A DNA stretch of 64,000 nucleotides. Origin: Hyphomicrobiaceae bacterium (GTDB lineage Bacteria > Pseudomonadota > Alphaproteobacteria > Rhizobiales > Hyphomicrobiaceae). The stretch covers positions 310,001 through 374,000 of the forward strand of contig JALHMB010000001.1 of assembly GCA_022844275.1 (NCBI GenBank). The letters run 5' to 3'. Both the position numbers and the translations under genes were made by a program. Positions within the stretch are counted from its first letter, which is position 1. Each line of letters opens with the position of its first letter. A model generated the notes under the pieces. The model was not told the DNA's origin. It ran no database searches and worked only from the letters and a program-made list of their open reading frames with translations. This document shows positions 40,554 through 50,953 of the stretch, piece by piece.

Positions 40554-42845
40554 ATGGCCGACAACAATCTGCGACGTAACGCACTAGATTACCACGAGGC
40601 GGACCCACCCGGAAAGATCGCTATTCACGCGACCAAGCCGGTCGCCAACCAGAACGACCTCGGCCTCGCCTACTCGCCGGGCGTCGCTTTCGCCTGCCAG
40701 GCCATTGCCGAGGATCCTTCGGCCGTCTCCCGCTATACGGCGCGCGGCAATCTCGTCGGCGTGATCACGAACGGCACAGCCGTCCTCGGGCTCGGCAATA
40801 TCGGGCCGCTCGCCTCGAAGCCGGTCATGGAGGGCAAGGCCGTCCTCTTCAAGAAATTCGCCGGCATCGACGTCTACGACATCGAGGTCGCCGAGACCGA
40901 GGTCTCGCCCTTCGTCGAGGCCGTGGCGCGGCTCGAACCGACTTTCGGCGGCATCAATCTCGAGGACATCAAGGCGCCGGAGTGCTTCGAGATCGAGCGC
41001 CAGCTCCAGGCACGCATGAAGATACCCGTCTTCCACGACGACCAGCACGGCACCGCCATCGTCGTTGCGGCAGGCATCCTCAATGGCTTGAAGCTGGTCG
41101 GCAAGCCAATCGACAAAGTGAAGATCGTCTGCTCGGGCGCGGGTGCAGCCGCTCTCGCGTGCCTCGGGCTTCTTTGCGTGCTCGGGGCAAAGCGCCAGAA
41201 CATCTGGGTCGCGGACATCGAAGGCGTGGTCTACGCGGGCCGCCAGACGCTGATGGACCCGTATAAGTCCGTTTATGCTCAAGCAACGGATAAGCGGAAA
41301 CTGGCCGAGATCATAGCCGGCGCCGATGTCTTCCTCGGGCTCTCGGCGGCCGGCATCGTGAACCGCGAGATGGTTGCCTCTATGGCCGCGAAGCCGCTCG
41401 TCTTCGCGCTTGCCAATCCCAATCCGGAGATCATGCCGGAAGACGTGAAGGCCGTGCGCGATGACGCCATCATCGCATCGGGCCGCACGGACTACCCGAA
41501 CCAGATCAACAACGTGCTCTGCTTCCCGTTCGTATTTCGCGGGGCCCTCGACGTCGGCGCGACGACGATCAACGCGGAGATGAAAGCTGCCGCGGTAGCG
41601 GCGCTCGCGCGTCTCGCCGAGAGCGAAGCGTCCGACGTCGTGCTTGCAGCTTACGGCGCCGAAACCTTCGTTTTCGGGCCGGAGTACATCCTGCCAAAGC
41701 CGTTCGATCCGCGTCTCATCATCGAGATCGCACCGGCCGTCGCCAAAGCGGCGATGGAGTCGGGCGTCGCAACACGGCCCATTGCCGACTTCGATGCCTA
41801 TCGCGACAAACTCAGCGGATTTGTCTTCCGCTCGGGCTTCGTGATGAAGCCGATCATGGATGCCGCCAAGGCCGCATCGCAGGAGACGCGCAAGCGCCTC
41901 GCCTTCGCGGAAGGCGATCACCCCTATGTGCTGCAAGCCGCGCAACAGCTCGTCGCAGAGGGCATTGCACATCCGATTCTGATCGGCCGGCGCGACGATA
42001 TCCGCCGCACGATGACCCACCTCGGCCTGCGGCTCCGCGTGGGCGAGGACGTGGACATCGTCGATCCGGCCACGGACCCGCGCATGCCAGCGCTGACGGA
42101 CGAGTATCACCGCCTCGTAGAGCGGCGGGGCGTCTCGCCCTCGCACGCTCAACGCGTGGTGCGTAATGGCTCGACAGTACTCGCGGGACTTCTACTCCGG
42201 CGCGGCGATGCCGATGCCATGATCTGCGGCGCGGTTGGCCGCTATCTCACGCAGCTCCGCCACGTTTCCGAAGTCGTGGGCATGAGGCCGGGTGCCCGAG
42301 GCTTTGCAACCCTCTCGGCCATGATCCTGCCCTCAGGCCCCCTGTTCATGGCCGACACATATGTGACCTACGATCCCTCGCCCGAGCAGCTCGCCGAGAT
42401 CACGCGTCTCGCCGCCGCGGAGGTGCGTCGGTTCGGCATCGAGCCCAAGGTGGCGCTGATCTCGCACTCGAACTTCGGCACCGAGCATACGGCATCGGCG
42501 CGCAAGATGCGCGAGGTCCTCAGCCTCGTACGCGAATGGGAGCCGGACCTCCAGGTCGAGGGCGAGATGCAGGCCGACGCGGCGCTCTCAGCCTTCATTC
42601 GCGACGAGGTTTTTCCGAACTCGGCGCTCAAGGGCGCGGCGAACCTGCTCATCATGCCGAGCCTCGACGCGGCCAACATCGCCTTCAACCTGCTCAAGGT
42701 GGTCTCGGGCAGCGTCGCCGTCGGCCCGATCCTGCTCGGCGCGGCGCGTTCTGCTCATATCGTCACGCCGTCGATCACCGTCAGGGGTCTGCTCAATATG
42801 TCGGCCATTGCCGTCGTCGATGCGGTACGACACGCGACGGTCTGA
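40554..42845 (+). CDS. maeB: NADP-dependent malic enzyme with C-terminal phosphotransacetylase-like domain
   Basis: [28 protein letters not shown], then PTA-like [26 protein letters not shown]; 763 aa. Confidence 0.96.
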   Translation: MADNNLRRNALDYHEADPPGKIAIHATKPVANQNDLGLAYSPGVAFACQAIAEDPSAVSRYTARGNLVGVITNGTAVLGLGNIGPLASKPVMEGKAVLFKKFAGIDVYDIEVAETEVSPFVEAVARLEPTFGGINLEDIKAPECFEIERQLQARMKIPVFHDDQHGTAIVVAAGILNGLKLVGKPIDKVKIVCSGAGAAALACLGLLCVLGAKRQNIWVADIEGVVYAGRQTLMDPYKSVYAQATDKRKLAEIIAGADVFLGLSAAGIVNREMVASMAAKPLVFALANPNPEIMPEDVKAVRDDAIIASGRTDYPNQINNVLCFPFVFRGALDVGATTINAEMKAAAVAALARLAESEASDVVLAAYGAETFVFGPEYILPKPFDPRLIIEIAPAVAKAAMESGVATRPIADFDAYRDKLSGFVFRSGFVMKPIMDAAKAASQETRKRLAFAEGDHPYVLQAAQQLVAEGIAHPILIGRRDDIRRTMTHLGLRLRVGEDVDIVDPATDPRMPALTDEYHRLVERRGVSPSHAQRVVRNGSTVLAGLLLRRGDADAMICGAVGRYLTQLRHVSEVVGMRPGARGFATLSAMILPSGPLFMADTYVTYDPSPEQLAEITRLAAAEVRRFGIEPKVALISHSNFGTEHTASARKMREVLSLVREWEPDLQVEGEMQADAALSAFIRDEVFPNSALKGAANLLIMPSLDAANIAFNLLKVVSGSVAVGPILLGAARSAHIVTPSITVRGLLNMSAIAVVDAVRHATV

Positions 42846-42870
42846 ATCTCGAAAGAGAGAAGGAAGAACA

Positions 42871-43665
42871 ATGCTGCTCAAGGACAAAATCGCGATCGTC
42901 ACAGGTGCCGGGCAGGGCATCGGCCAAGCCTGTGCGCTGAGGCTCGCGCGTGAAGGCGCCAAGATCGTCATCGCGGACGTCAATGACGAGGCGGGCAAGG
43001 CTGTCGCGGAGAGCATCCGCAAAAACGGCGGCGGTGCCGATTTCGTCGACTGCGACGTGTCGGAAAAGCTCGACGTGCACAATATGATCGCCAAGGCACT
43101 CGAGGCGCACGGCCGCATCGACGTGCTCGTGAACAATGCCGGCATCGTCGACGATGCACCGTTTCTCGATTTGCCCTCCGAGGAGTTCGACCGCATTCTG
43201 AGCGTGAACCTCAAGGGCGCGTTCCTTGCGGGGCAGGCGGCGGCGCGACAGATGGTCAAACAGGGGCCGCGCAAGGACGGCGGCTCGCCTGGCGCGATCG
43301 TCAACATGAGCTCGGTGAATTCGGTGTTCGCGCTCCCTGATCACGTCGCGTACTCGGTGTCGAAGGGTGGACTTTCACAACTTACGAAGGCCATGGCGAT
43401 CGCGCTTGCACCGCACGGCATCCGCGTGAATGCGGTCGGCCCCGGCACGATCGAGACGCCGCTGCTCGCTGGCGTCGTGAAGGACGAGGCTTTCCGCAAG
43501 AAGGTGCTCTCGCGCACGCCGCTCGGCCGCGTCGGGCAGCCGGAGGAGATCGCGGCGATCGTCGCGTGGCTCGCGAGCGACGAGGCGAGCTACGTCACGG
43601 GCACCACGGTCTTCGCCGATGGTGGGCGCCTACCGCTCAACTACGTGATGCCCGAAAAGTCTTAA
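42871..43665 (+). CDS. SDR family oxidoreductase
   Basis: VTGAGQGIGQACALRLAREGA; VNNAGIVDDAPF; YSVSKGGLSQLTKAMA. Confidence 0.95.
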   Translation: MLLKDKIAIVTGAGQGIGQACALRLAREGAKIVIADVNDEAGKAVAESIRKNGGGADFVDCDVSEKLDVHNMIAKALEAHGRIDVLVNNAGIVDDAPFLDLPSEEFDRILSVNLKGAFLAGQAAARQMVKQGPRKDGGSPGAIVNMSSVNSVFALPDHVAYSVSKGGLSQLTKAMAIALAPHGIRVNAVGPGTIETPLLAGVVKDEAFRKKVLSRTPLGRVGQPEEIAAIVAWLASDEASYVTGTTVFADGGRLPLNYVMPEKS

Positions 43666-43738
43666 AAAGCGGGGGCTCCGGGGGTGTCCTCCGGCTGGGT
43701 GCGCGAGGGCTGGCCCTCGCTCGCGCTGAAAGCGCGAT
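43666..43738 (-). repeat. Dispersed three-hairpin intergenic repeat, copy R2
   Basis: Reverse complement gcgctttcagcgc / gcgagggccagccctcgc / ccggaggacacccccgg agcccccgctttttaa; fills the whole gap between two convergent stop codons. Confidence 0.8.
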
Positions 43739-44953
43739 CTACACGCGTTGCATTCTGCGGTGCAGCAGCAAAAGGCCGAGAAGCGCGCAAAACGCGAAGA
43801 TCGAGATGACCATGGCGAGCCACAGCGCGGCGTGAGGACCGGCTGACGTGAGGATGGCTGTGAAGACCGGTGGGGCGGCGGCGAAGGCGAGGTTGAGGGG
43901 CACGGCGAGTTGCGACGATGCGCGAGCATAAGCGCCGGCGGGGAAAATCTGCAGCGGCAACGTGGCGCGGGCGACGGTGGTGACGCCGCTGGCAACGCCG
44001 TAGAGCGTCGCGAAAAGCATGGCACCGGCGAAGTTGCTGGTCAGCAGAAGCACGATGAAGCTCAGCGGGAACAGGGCAGAGGCGGCAAGGCCCGTGACGA
44101 AGCTTGACCAGCGCCGGCCGCCGAGGAAATCGACCATGCGCCCCGCCCATTGAGCCACGCCGATGAATGCCGCGGCCGCCAGCGCACTGGCGCGATCGAG
44201 GCCCGCAGCCTCGAACAGGATGATGATGGTAAGAGCAAAGCCCCAGGTGACGAAACCATTCGCGGCAAAGCTCAGGGCGAGCAGGGCGAAGCGTGGCCGG
44301 TCAATGGGAGCGGGCTCGGCCGTCATCGTCTCGGCGGACTTTTCCCTGGGCCGGCGGGCAAGCGTGGCCCAATGCAGCGGCGTACAGACAAGCAGCATGA
44401 GCGCGGCATAGAGCAGCGTCGTCGTGCGCCAGCCCCATTGAGCCTGCAGAAGCCCTGTCAGCGGCCACATGATGGTTGATGTCAGCCCACCGGCCAGGAT
44501 CAGCACGCCGAGCGCCTGTCGCGCCTTCTCGCCGGCGATCTCGGTCACCGCGATCTGCGCTGGTGTCGTCAGCATGCTGGCGCCGGCGAGGCCGAGAATG
44601 ATCCACGACAGGACGTAGGCCTCGGGACCATTGGCCAGGCCCATGACCAGCAGGCCGGCGGCGCCCAAGGGCGATCCCAAAACCATGATCGGTCGCGCGC
44701 CATGACGCTCGAAGATGCCGCTCAGCGGCCAGGACACCATGGCCATAACGACAAGCATGACTGTCGGTCCTGCCATGACCATGGGCAGGGCCAGCCCCAA
44801 GTCGCTGGCCATGGCTGGCCCTGTGACCGCGGGCAGCCAGAACGTGGCGCCCCAGCCAATGAGCTGGGTCAGCGACAGGGCGGCGACAGCATGGACTGTG
44901 GGCGAGCGAAAAGGCATCGGGGACACGGCGGTGGAAGGGGTGACCCTCGGCAT
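43739..44953 (-). CDS. MFS transporter
   Basis: 12-TM-like hydrophobic pattern, FERHGARPIMVLGSPLGAAGLLVMGL. Confidence 0.9.
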   Translation of the reverse strand: MPRVTPSTAVSPMPFRSPTVHAVAALSLTQLIGWGATFWLPAVTGPAMASDLGLALPMVMAGPTVMLVVMAMVSWPLSGIFERHGARPIMVLGSPLGAAGLLVMGLANGPEAYVLSWIILGLAGASMLTTPAQIAVTEIAGEKARQALGVLILAGGLTSTIMWPLTGLLQAQWGWRTTTLLYAALMLLVCTPLHWATLARRPREKSAETMTAEPAPIDRPRFALLALSFAANGFVTWGFALTIIILFEAAGLDRASALAAAAFIGVAQWAGRMVDFLGGRRWSSFVTGLAASALFPLSFIVLLLTSNFAGAMLFATLYGVASGVTTVARATLPLQIFPAGAYARASSQLAVPLNLAFAAAPPVFTAILTSAGPHAALWLAMVISIFAFCALLGLLLLHRRMQRV

Positions 44954-44968
44954 GAATGGTTGAAAGGT

Positions 44969-46117
44969 CTACGTCTCCGCAGCGAAGACGAGCACGCGTT
45001 GCGGATCGATCTCCATGCCGATATCGCGACCGCGCGCGGGCACCTCGCTCTCGTGCACGAGCGCCTTGATTGGTGTGTCGAAACCCTGCACGGCCATCTC
45101 GACGAGCGCGGCATCACCGAGAAAGCGCACGTGGCGTGCGCGTGCGGGATGTCCCTGTCCCTCGGGTAGCAGCTTGATCGCGCGCTGGCGAATACAGAGC
45201 ACGGCCTTGGCGCCATCGGAAATGGCGGGCGCGGGAAACGTGCCGAGCGGTGTGGTGAGCACGCCCGATGCCACGGGCCATGGGATCTCGTTAATCTCGG
45301 AGAAGAGACGGGCGACGAAAAGGTCGACTGGCTGACGGTAGAGATCCTCGGCCCCGCCAATCTGAATGATGCGGCCCGCCCGCATGACGGCAATGCGATC
45401 GCCGAGCCGCATGGCCTCCTCGGGATGATGCGTCACGATCATGCTCGTCGCGCGCGTCTCCCGCAGAAGCTCGAGCGTGCCTTCCTGCAGGCGTTCACGG
45501 AGCTGGATGTCGAGGCCGGAGAAGGGCTCGTCCATAAGCATAACGGCAGGACGCGGGACGAGTGCGCGAGCCAGCGCCACGCGCTGCTGCTCGCCGCCGG
45601 AAAGAATGTGCGGATGCTGGCCGGCGTAGTGCTCGAGACCGACGCGTGCGAGCAGCGCCAGTGCCTCTCGCCGTGCCTCGGCAGCGGGTAGCTGCTTCAA
45701 GCCGAATGCGACGTTCTCCAGGATCGTCAGGTGCGGGAAGAGCGCGAAGTCCTGGAACATGAGCCCGACATTGCGCTCCTCCGGTGGCACGAAGCGCTGT
45801 GGTCCCGCTACTTCCTGATCGTTGATGAGCACACGCCCACCCGTCGGACGCTCGATACCAGCGGCAATGCGGAGCAGCGTCGTCTTCCCACAGCCCGAGG
45901 GACCGAGCAGGCACACGACCTCGCCGGGCGCTATGTCGAGACTGACGCCGGCCAAGGCAACGGTGTCATCGAAAGTGCGCTCGATGCCCTCGAAGGTCAG
46001 CCGCGCCGCGAACGTCGTCGCCGCGCGCACGGAAGCGTGCCCGGCGCCAGAGTCTGCTGCTTTGCCGCCGACCTGCGCACGCGGCCCGCGTCGTCCGAGC
46101 AATGTCTTGAAGACCAA
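44969..46117 (-). CDS. ABC transporter ATP-binding protein (FbpC/PotA-like, TOBE-type C-terminus)
   Basis: Walker A LLGPSGCGKTTLLRIAAG; signature LSGGEQQRVALARAL; Walker B VMLMDEPFSGLD. Confidence 0.95.
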   Translation of the reverse strand: MVFKTLLGRRGPRAQVGGKAADSGAGHASVRAATTFAARLTFEGIERTFDDTVALAGVSLDIAPGEVVCLLGPSGCGKTTLLRIAAGIERPTGGRVLINDQEVAGPQRFVPPEERNVGLMFQDFALFPHLTILENVAFGLKQLPAAEARREALALLARVGLEHYAGQHPHILSGGEQQRVALARALVPRPAVMLMDEPFSGLDIQLRERLQEGTLELLRETRATSMIVTHHPEEAMRLGDRIAVMRAGRIIQIGGAEDLYRQPVDLFVARLFSEINEIPWPVASGVLTTPLGTFPAPAISDGAKAVLCIRQRAIKLLPEGQGHPARARHVRFLGDAALVEMAVQGFDTPIKALVHESEVPARGRDIGMEIDPQRVLVFAAET

Positions 46118-46165
46118 CCGTCACCTCGATTGGCCGCACTCTGGAAAACTTCTAAGGGAGCGTCT

Positions 46166-47008
46166 TCAGGTGCGGTCCGTCTCGCCCATATCGCCTTCCT
46201 CATCTTCGGGCAAGTCGAGGTCCAACTCTTCCTGCGCCGCATCGGTGTCGTCCTCGAGCGGCAATTCGTCCGGCATGAGGGCAGCGACGTCGGTCGGCTC
46301 CGGCACTTTGAAGTCTGGCGGAAGGTTCGAATCCAAGAGCCCAGCGCCCTTCAATTCCTGCAGACCCGGAAGATCTTTGACCGTGTCGAGATTGAAGTGG
46401 CTGAGGAACGTCTCGGTCGTGCCGTAGGTGATTGGCTTGCCGGGTGCGCGGCGGCGGCCGCGAGGGCGTATCCAGCCCGTCTCCAGCAGCACGTCGAGTG
46501 TGCCCTTGGAGGTCTGCACGCCGCGGATCTCCTCGATCTCGGCACGCGTCACCGGCTGGTGATAGGCGATGATGGCGAGAGTCTCGAGTGCCGCCTTGGA
46601 GAGCTTGCGCTCCTCTTTCGCATGCCTCTCCAGCAGGAAGGAGAGATCGTCGGCGGTTCGGAAGGCCCACTTACCAGCCACACGCACTAGATTGATGCCA
46701 CGCGAGGCATAGAAGCCCTGCAGCTCGGTGAGGAGCGCGTTGACGTCATCGCCTTCAGCGAGGTGGCTCGCGAGATGCTGCTCATCGAGCGGCTCGGAAG
46801 CTGCAAACAGCAGGGCTTCCAGCACGCGCAGTTTCTCGCGTCGGTCGGCCGAGGGCAGAGCCGCGATGTTCGCGGGGAGCGGACGCAAGGGCGGCCCCGT
46901 GCGCTCCGATGCGGGCGCGCGCACCTCGGAGGCATCAGGACCCGGCTCTCTTTTCTCGTTACTCGTCATCTCACTGTCCGGTGCGATACTCAGTTTGGGT
47001 GGAACCAT
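46166..47008 (-). CDS. scpB: Segregation and condensation protein ScpB
   Basis: RVLEALLFAASEPLDEQHLASHL; ALETLAIIAYHQPVTRAEIEEIRGV; start uncertain. Confidence 0.93.
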   Translation of the reverse strand: MVPPKLSIAPDSEMTSNEKREPGPDASEVRAPASERTGPPLRPLPANIAALPSADRREKLRVLEALLFAASEPLDEQHLASHLAEGDDVNALLTELQGFYASRGINLVRVAGKWAFRTADDLSFLLERHAKEERKLSKAALETLAIIAYHQPVTRAEIEEIRGVQTSKGTLDVLLETGWIRPRGRRRAPGKPITYGTTETFLSHFNLDTVKDLPGLQELKGAGLLDSNLPPDFKVPEPTDVAALMPDELPLEDDTDAAQEELDLDLPEDEEGDMGETDRT

Positions 47009-47051
47009 GTCTCGCCCCCGTTGTTCCTCGCCGGTCTGTTCCGCGGCGCAC

Positions 47052-47918
47052 TCAGTTCACGCCTTGCGCGCCTCCGACGTCCAACCGCTCCCACTCGGCA
47101 TCAGCGCCCTTGCGCCTCAGGTAGATCGGCGCAAATGGCCCGGCTTGCCGGATCTCGATCTTCCCTTCGCGCGCCATTTCGAGCGTCGCACCGAAGGAGC
47201 TGGCAAGCGCCGTGCGGCCAAGCTCCGACGACGGCAGGAACTGCCCGAGGAAAAAATCGAGCTGTACCCACGAGCCGGAGGATCGCCCGACCAAAGTCTC
47301 CAGGCGCTGGCGTGCATCCTTGATGGACCACACGGTCCGCCGCTTGACGACGTGCGCGCGCCTGACGGTCGTGCGCTGGCGCTGCTCGGCATAGGCCTTG
47401 AGCAGGTCGTAGATCTCGGCCGAATGCTCGCGCGTGCGGATGGTCTTCACACCTTCGGGCATTCCGCGCGGGAAGATGTCGCGATCGAGACGCTTGCGCG
47501 TCAGGAGCTGCGCTGCCGCATTGCGCATGGCCTCGAGCCGCATGAGGCGAAAGGCGAGGCGCGCCGCCAGCTCTTCGCCGGAGGGGCCATCGTCGGCCGT
47601 GTCATCGCGCGGGATCAGCAGGCGGGACTTCAGGAAGGCGAGCCACGCCGCCATGACCAGATAGTCCGCTGCGAGTTCGAGGCGGAGCATCTGCGCCTCG
47701 CGGATATAAGAGAGGTACTGGCTGACCAACGTATTGATCGAGATGCGGGCGAGATCGACCTTCTGTGTCCGCGCAAGCGCCAGCAGCAGATCGAGTGGCC
47801 CCTCGAAGCCTTCGAGATCGACGACAAAGGCCTCGCCGGGCGCGGGCACGTCCCCGCGTTCCGGATCGCCCCATTTTTCGGGGCTTGCACTCGCTTCGCC
47901 CGTGCCGCCGTCCATCAT
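47052..47918 (-). CDS. scpA: Segregation and condensation protein ScpA
   Basis: FVVDLEGFEGPLDLLLALARTQKVDLARISI. Confidence 0.94.
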   Translation of the reverse strand: MMDGGTGEASASPEKWGDPERGDVPAPGEAFVVDLEGFEGPLDLLLALARTQKVDLARISINTLVSQYLSYIREAQMLRLELAADYLVMAAWLAFLKSRLLIPRDDTADDGPSGEELAARLAFRLMRLEAMRNAAAQLLTRKRLDRDIFPRGMPEGVKTIRTREHSAEIYDLLKAYAEQRQRTTVRRAHVVKRRTVWSIKDARQRLETLVGRSSGSWVQLDFFLGQFLPSSELGRTALASSFGATLEMAREGKIEIRQAGPFAPIYLRRKGADAEWERLDVGGAQGVN

Positions 47919-47988
47919 GGCCGTCGTTTGACACCCTTGCGGGCGAGCTGGATTATCCAGCCCTTATCCACAGGGACGTTTAACTGAT

Positions 47989-49002
47989 TCATGCGGTCAC
48001 GGACAGCGCACGAGAAAGGGCTGCTTCCGCGAGCTGTGGCTCGAAGGGCTCATGCTGCTGCAACACTGCCAGGGCTGCATCCAGGCGCTTTTCACAACAT
48101 CCTGATATGGCGGGACATTCCGCTGCAACGGCTTCCATCTCAGCCATGTCGCCGTTGCAGTGGAGCACCACGTCCGAACCCGCCGCGAGCACCGCTCGGG
48201 CGCGCTCGCCGAGTGGGCCGCCGAGCGCTCTCATGCTCACATCGTCGCTCATCAGCAGGCCGTCGAAGCCGATCGTCCCGCGGATGATGTCATGCGTCAC
48301 GATTGGTGAGGTGCTGGCCGGATAGTCACGATCGATGTCGGTGAAGAGTACGTGCGCCGTCATGGCTGCCGGCAAATGGGCGAGTTCCCGGAACGGCGCG
48401 AAGTCCGTCGTTTCGAGCGTCGCGCGCGGCGTGTCCACGACCGGCAGGTCATGGTGGCTGTCGGCGCCGGCGCGTCCATGTCCGGGAATGTGCTTCATGA
48501 CAGGCAGCACACCGCCTGCCATAAGCCCTGCCGCGACCTCGGCACCAAGCGCCGCTACCTGGGCTGGCGTCGCGCCATAGGCGCGGTTGCCGATAACGTC
48601 GTGCGCACCGGGCACCGGCACGTCCAGAACCGGCGCACAGTTCGTATTGATGCCCAGCGCGCGCAGGTCTTCCGCATTCTGCCGGCTCACCAGAAAGGCG
48701 AGGCGACCGGCTTCGGAGGGATCACGCGCATAGAGCGTCCCGAACGCAGCAGCCGCCGGCAGCGCCCGCCCGAGTGGCGGCCTCAAGCGCTGCACGCGCC
48801 CACCCTCCTGATCGATCAGAACGAGCGTATCGGCGCTTCCGATGGCATCCAGACTGTCGCTGACGAGGCGGCGGATCTGATCGTGCGACACGCAATTGCG
48901 CGCGAAGAGGATGATGCCCGCCGGCCGCGTTGACCCGAGGAAAGATCGCTCAGCATCGAGCAAAGTCGCGCCCGCAAGGCCGGTGATGAAAGCACTTCGC
49001 AT
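47989..49002 (-). CDS. nagZ: Beta-N-acetylhexosaminidase NagZ
   Basis: GH3 motif VMKHIPGHGRAGADSHHDLPVVD; LLMSDDVSMRAL; LIDQEGGRVQRLRPP. Confidence 0.95.
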   Translation of the reverse strand: MRSAFITGLAGATLLDAERSFLGSTRPAGIILFARNCVSHDQIRRLVSDSLDAIGSADTLVLIDQEGGRVQRLRPPLGRALPAAAAFGTLYARDPSEAGRLAFLVSRQNAEDLRALGINTNCAPVLDVPVPGAHDVIGNRAYGATPAQVAALGAEVAAGLMAGGVLPVMKHIPGHGRAGADSHHDLPVVDTPRATLETTDFAPFRELAHLPAAMTAHVLFTDIDRDYPASTSPIVTHDIIRGTIGFDGLLMSDDVSMRALGGPLGERARAVLAAGSDVVLHCNGDMAEMEAVAAECPAISGCCEKRLDAALAVLQQHEPFEPQLAEAALSRALSVTA

Positions 49003-49022
49003 GAGAACTCCCGGGTTCATGT

Positions 49023-49146
49023 TCGCGCTTTCAGCGCGAGAGGGGCCGCTTGTCTCTTGCGCGCCTCTGGCGCGACCCCTTCAACCCCGCATCGTGCCGG
49101 AGGCGCGTCTTCGACGCGACGGACACCCTGCACCCCCGTCTTTTAT
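49023..49146 (+). repeat. Degenerate/expanded copy R3 of the dispersed intergenic repeat
   Basis: gcgctttcagcgcgag..., internal cgcgtcttcgacgcg hairpin, ggacaccctgcacccccgtctttta. Confidence 0.55.
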
Positions 49147-49272
49147 GACTTGTAGAGACGCACGGGAAGCGTCGCAGCAGGCTCGCCCCGCGGCCATAGC
49201 GCCACGCTTGGAGGCGATAGCACTTTCCCCGGCAGGCCGCGGCACTCAAGCCAACAAACCCGCGGCACTTGA

Positions 49273-50847
49273 TCAATAAGGCGAGACCCAGCACCCGACG
49301 TAGCCGAGCTTCTTGTACTCGCCACAGACAGAGCTCGCTGTCTCCTGCGAGCCCGGGGGACCGACGACGACGCGGTACCAGACGCCTTTATCGCCGAGGT
49401 TTGCTTCGCGAACATCAGCGGCGCGGCCCTGAAGAATGCCCGGATGCTTCTGCTGGATATCGGCCAGCGCCTTCAGCGCATCCATGTGAGATTGGCGCGA
49501 CGAGACAACCGCGACGTAGCCCAGCGAAGGTGCCCCGGGGGCGCGCGCTGCAGGAGGTGCGGGCGCGGCTGCCGGAGGTGGCGTGACAGCCGCCTGGCGC
49601 GTGGGCACCGGGCGCCTGGGCTCAGGCGGCGCAACGGCGACAGGCGGCGGCTCGATGGCTGCTGTCGGAGGCGCGGACGCCACACGGCGCGGCGGAGGCG
49701 GCGGCGCGACCGGCTCAACGGTCAGGGCACGCGCCTCCGGTTGTGGCTGCGCGGGGGGAGGTGGCGGTGCTGCGGCCTCACGCTGCGGCGGCGCAGGGGC
49801 GCGGGCGCCCCCAAAGCCTTCGAGCACCAGACCGGGTACGCCGCTCGCAGGTGGCGGCGCCGATGGCGAGCTCGTACCGCTCGACGTAATCGTTCCGTCG
49901 CGATTGACGACCATCGTCGGCACTCGGCGTGGACCTTCGCCCGTCTCGCGCTCCGGCGTCGCCGGTAGGATGGAAACCGGCACCGGACGTGCAGGTCCAC
50001 CATTCTCGGCCAGTCGATTCAGGATTTTCTTGTCCGTGTGGGCCACCTGTTTGCCGCCGGGATCAGTCGGCTGGGCCTTGGCCGGCGCCGTGTCGGCGCG
50101 CAGTACGGGAAGCTTGCCGCCGTCGCGGCCGCCACCGGTCATGGCCTTGTAGCCGTAGGCCAAGCCACCGCCGAGCACGATCGCTCCGATCAGTGCGCCA
50201 ACGACCACGATTGCGCGCGGGCCGCGCCGCGTCTTGATTTCGGGTTCGTCGATGAAGTCGTCTTCGTAGTAACCGCCGTCGGCGCCTGCTCCACCGTGCT
50301 GCGCTCCGCCATAGGGGTCGGCTGCATTCGGGCGATAGGGATCGTCGTAGGCATAGGCCTCTTCGTGGCCGTACTGGCCCTGCGGCGCGTAGCCGTGCTG
50401 GGGCTGCTGGCCGTAGTGCTGGGGCTGCTGGCCGAAATACTGCTGGTCTGGCTCCGCCCCGGCGCCATAGCCACCCGGCAGCGGCCGGCCATAGGGATCG
50501 TGGGTCTGCTGGCTGCCATAAGCGGGCGCAGCATAGGGCTGGCCTTCAGGCTCGCCGAATTGTGGCTGGTGGCGGCCATAGTGGCTTTGGGTCTGGGGCC
50601 GGCCGGCGGCAGCAGCAGCAGGCGGCGCAAACGGCTCGAAGCGCGAAGCGAGGCTCGGCGACTCGGGCCGGAGCGCGCTGAAGATGTCGCGTTGCGCACT
50701 GCCGGACTGGTCAGCGTTCTCAGGCGCGTCGTACTGGTTCGGATAGGCGCTGCCGTAGCCCTGTGCGGGCGCTGACGGATCATGCGCGGCGTGCGGCGTC
50801 CGTAGGTGCGGACCCGCACCCTTGGGAATATTGTTCTGCCGTGCCAT
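49273..50847 (-). CDS. SPOR domain-containing membrane protein
   Basis: Low-complexity N-terminus, single TM (AIVVVGALIGAIVLGGGLAYGY), C-terminal SPOR-like GYVAVVSSRQSHMDALKALADIQQKHPG...YRVVVGPPGSQE. Confidence 0.9.
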   Translation of the reverse strand: MARQNNIPKGAGPHLRTPHAAHDPSAPAQGYGSAYPNQYDAPENADQSGSAQRDIFSALRPESPSLASRFEPFAPPAAAAAGRPQTQSHYGRHQPQFGEPEGQPYAAPAYGSQQTHDPYGRPLPGGYGAGAEPDQQYFGQQPQHYGQQPQHGYAPQGQYGHEEAYAYDDPYRPNAADPYGGAQHGGAGADGGYYEDDFIDEPEIKTRRGPRAIVVVGALIGAIVLGGGLAYGYKAMTGGGRDGGKLPVLRADTAPAKAQPTDPGGKQVAHTDKKILNRLAENGGPARPVPVSILPATPERETGEGPRRVPTMVVNRDGTITSSGTSSPSAPPPASGVPGLVLEGFGGARAPAPPQREAAAPPPPPAQPQPEARALTVEPVAPPPPPRRVASAPPTAAIEPPPVAVAPPEPRRPVPTRQAAVTPPPAAAPAPPAARAPGAPSLGYVAVVSSRQSHMDALKALADIQQKHPGILQGRAADVREANLGDKGVWYRVVVGPPGSQETASSVCGEYKKLGYVGCWVSPY

Positions 50848-50953
50848 CGAGATACCCCCTTCAGGTTTCCCGCTGTGCCGGAACTGCCCGCGCGTCCATC
50901 AACCCGCTCAATCTGTGCCGCGTATGCCGCGTTTCATCACGTCGAATCACAGG

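Noticed and set aside
40584-42152. 522-aa ORF on the - strand antisense to maeB
   Set aside because: Mirror-frame ORF from GC-rich codon usage; composition is R/D/H/V-rich with no recognisable motifs, while maeB on the + strand is unambiguous.
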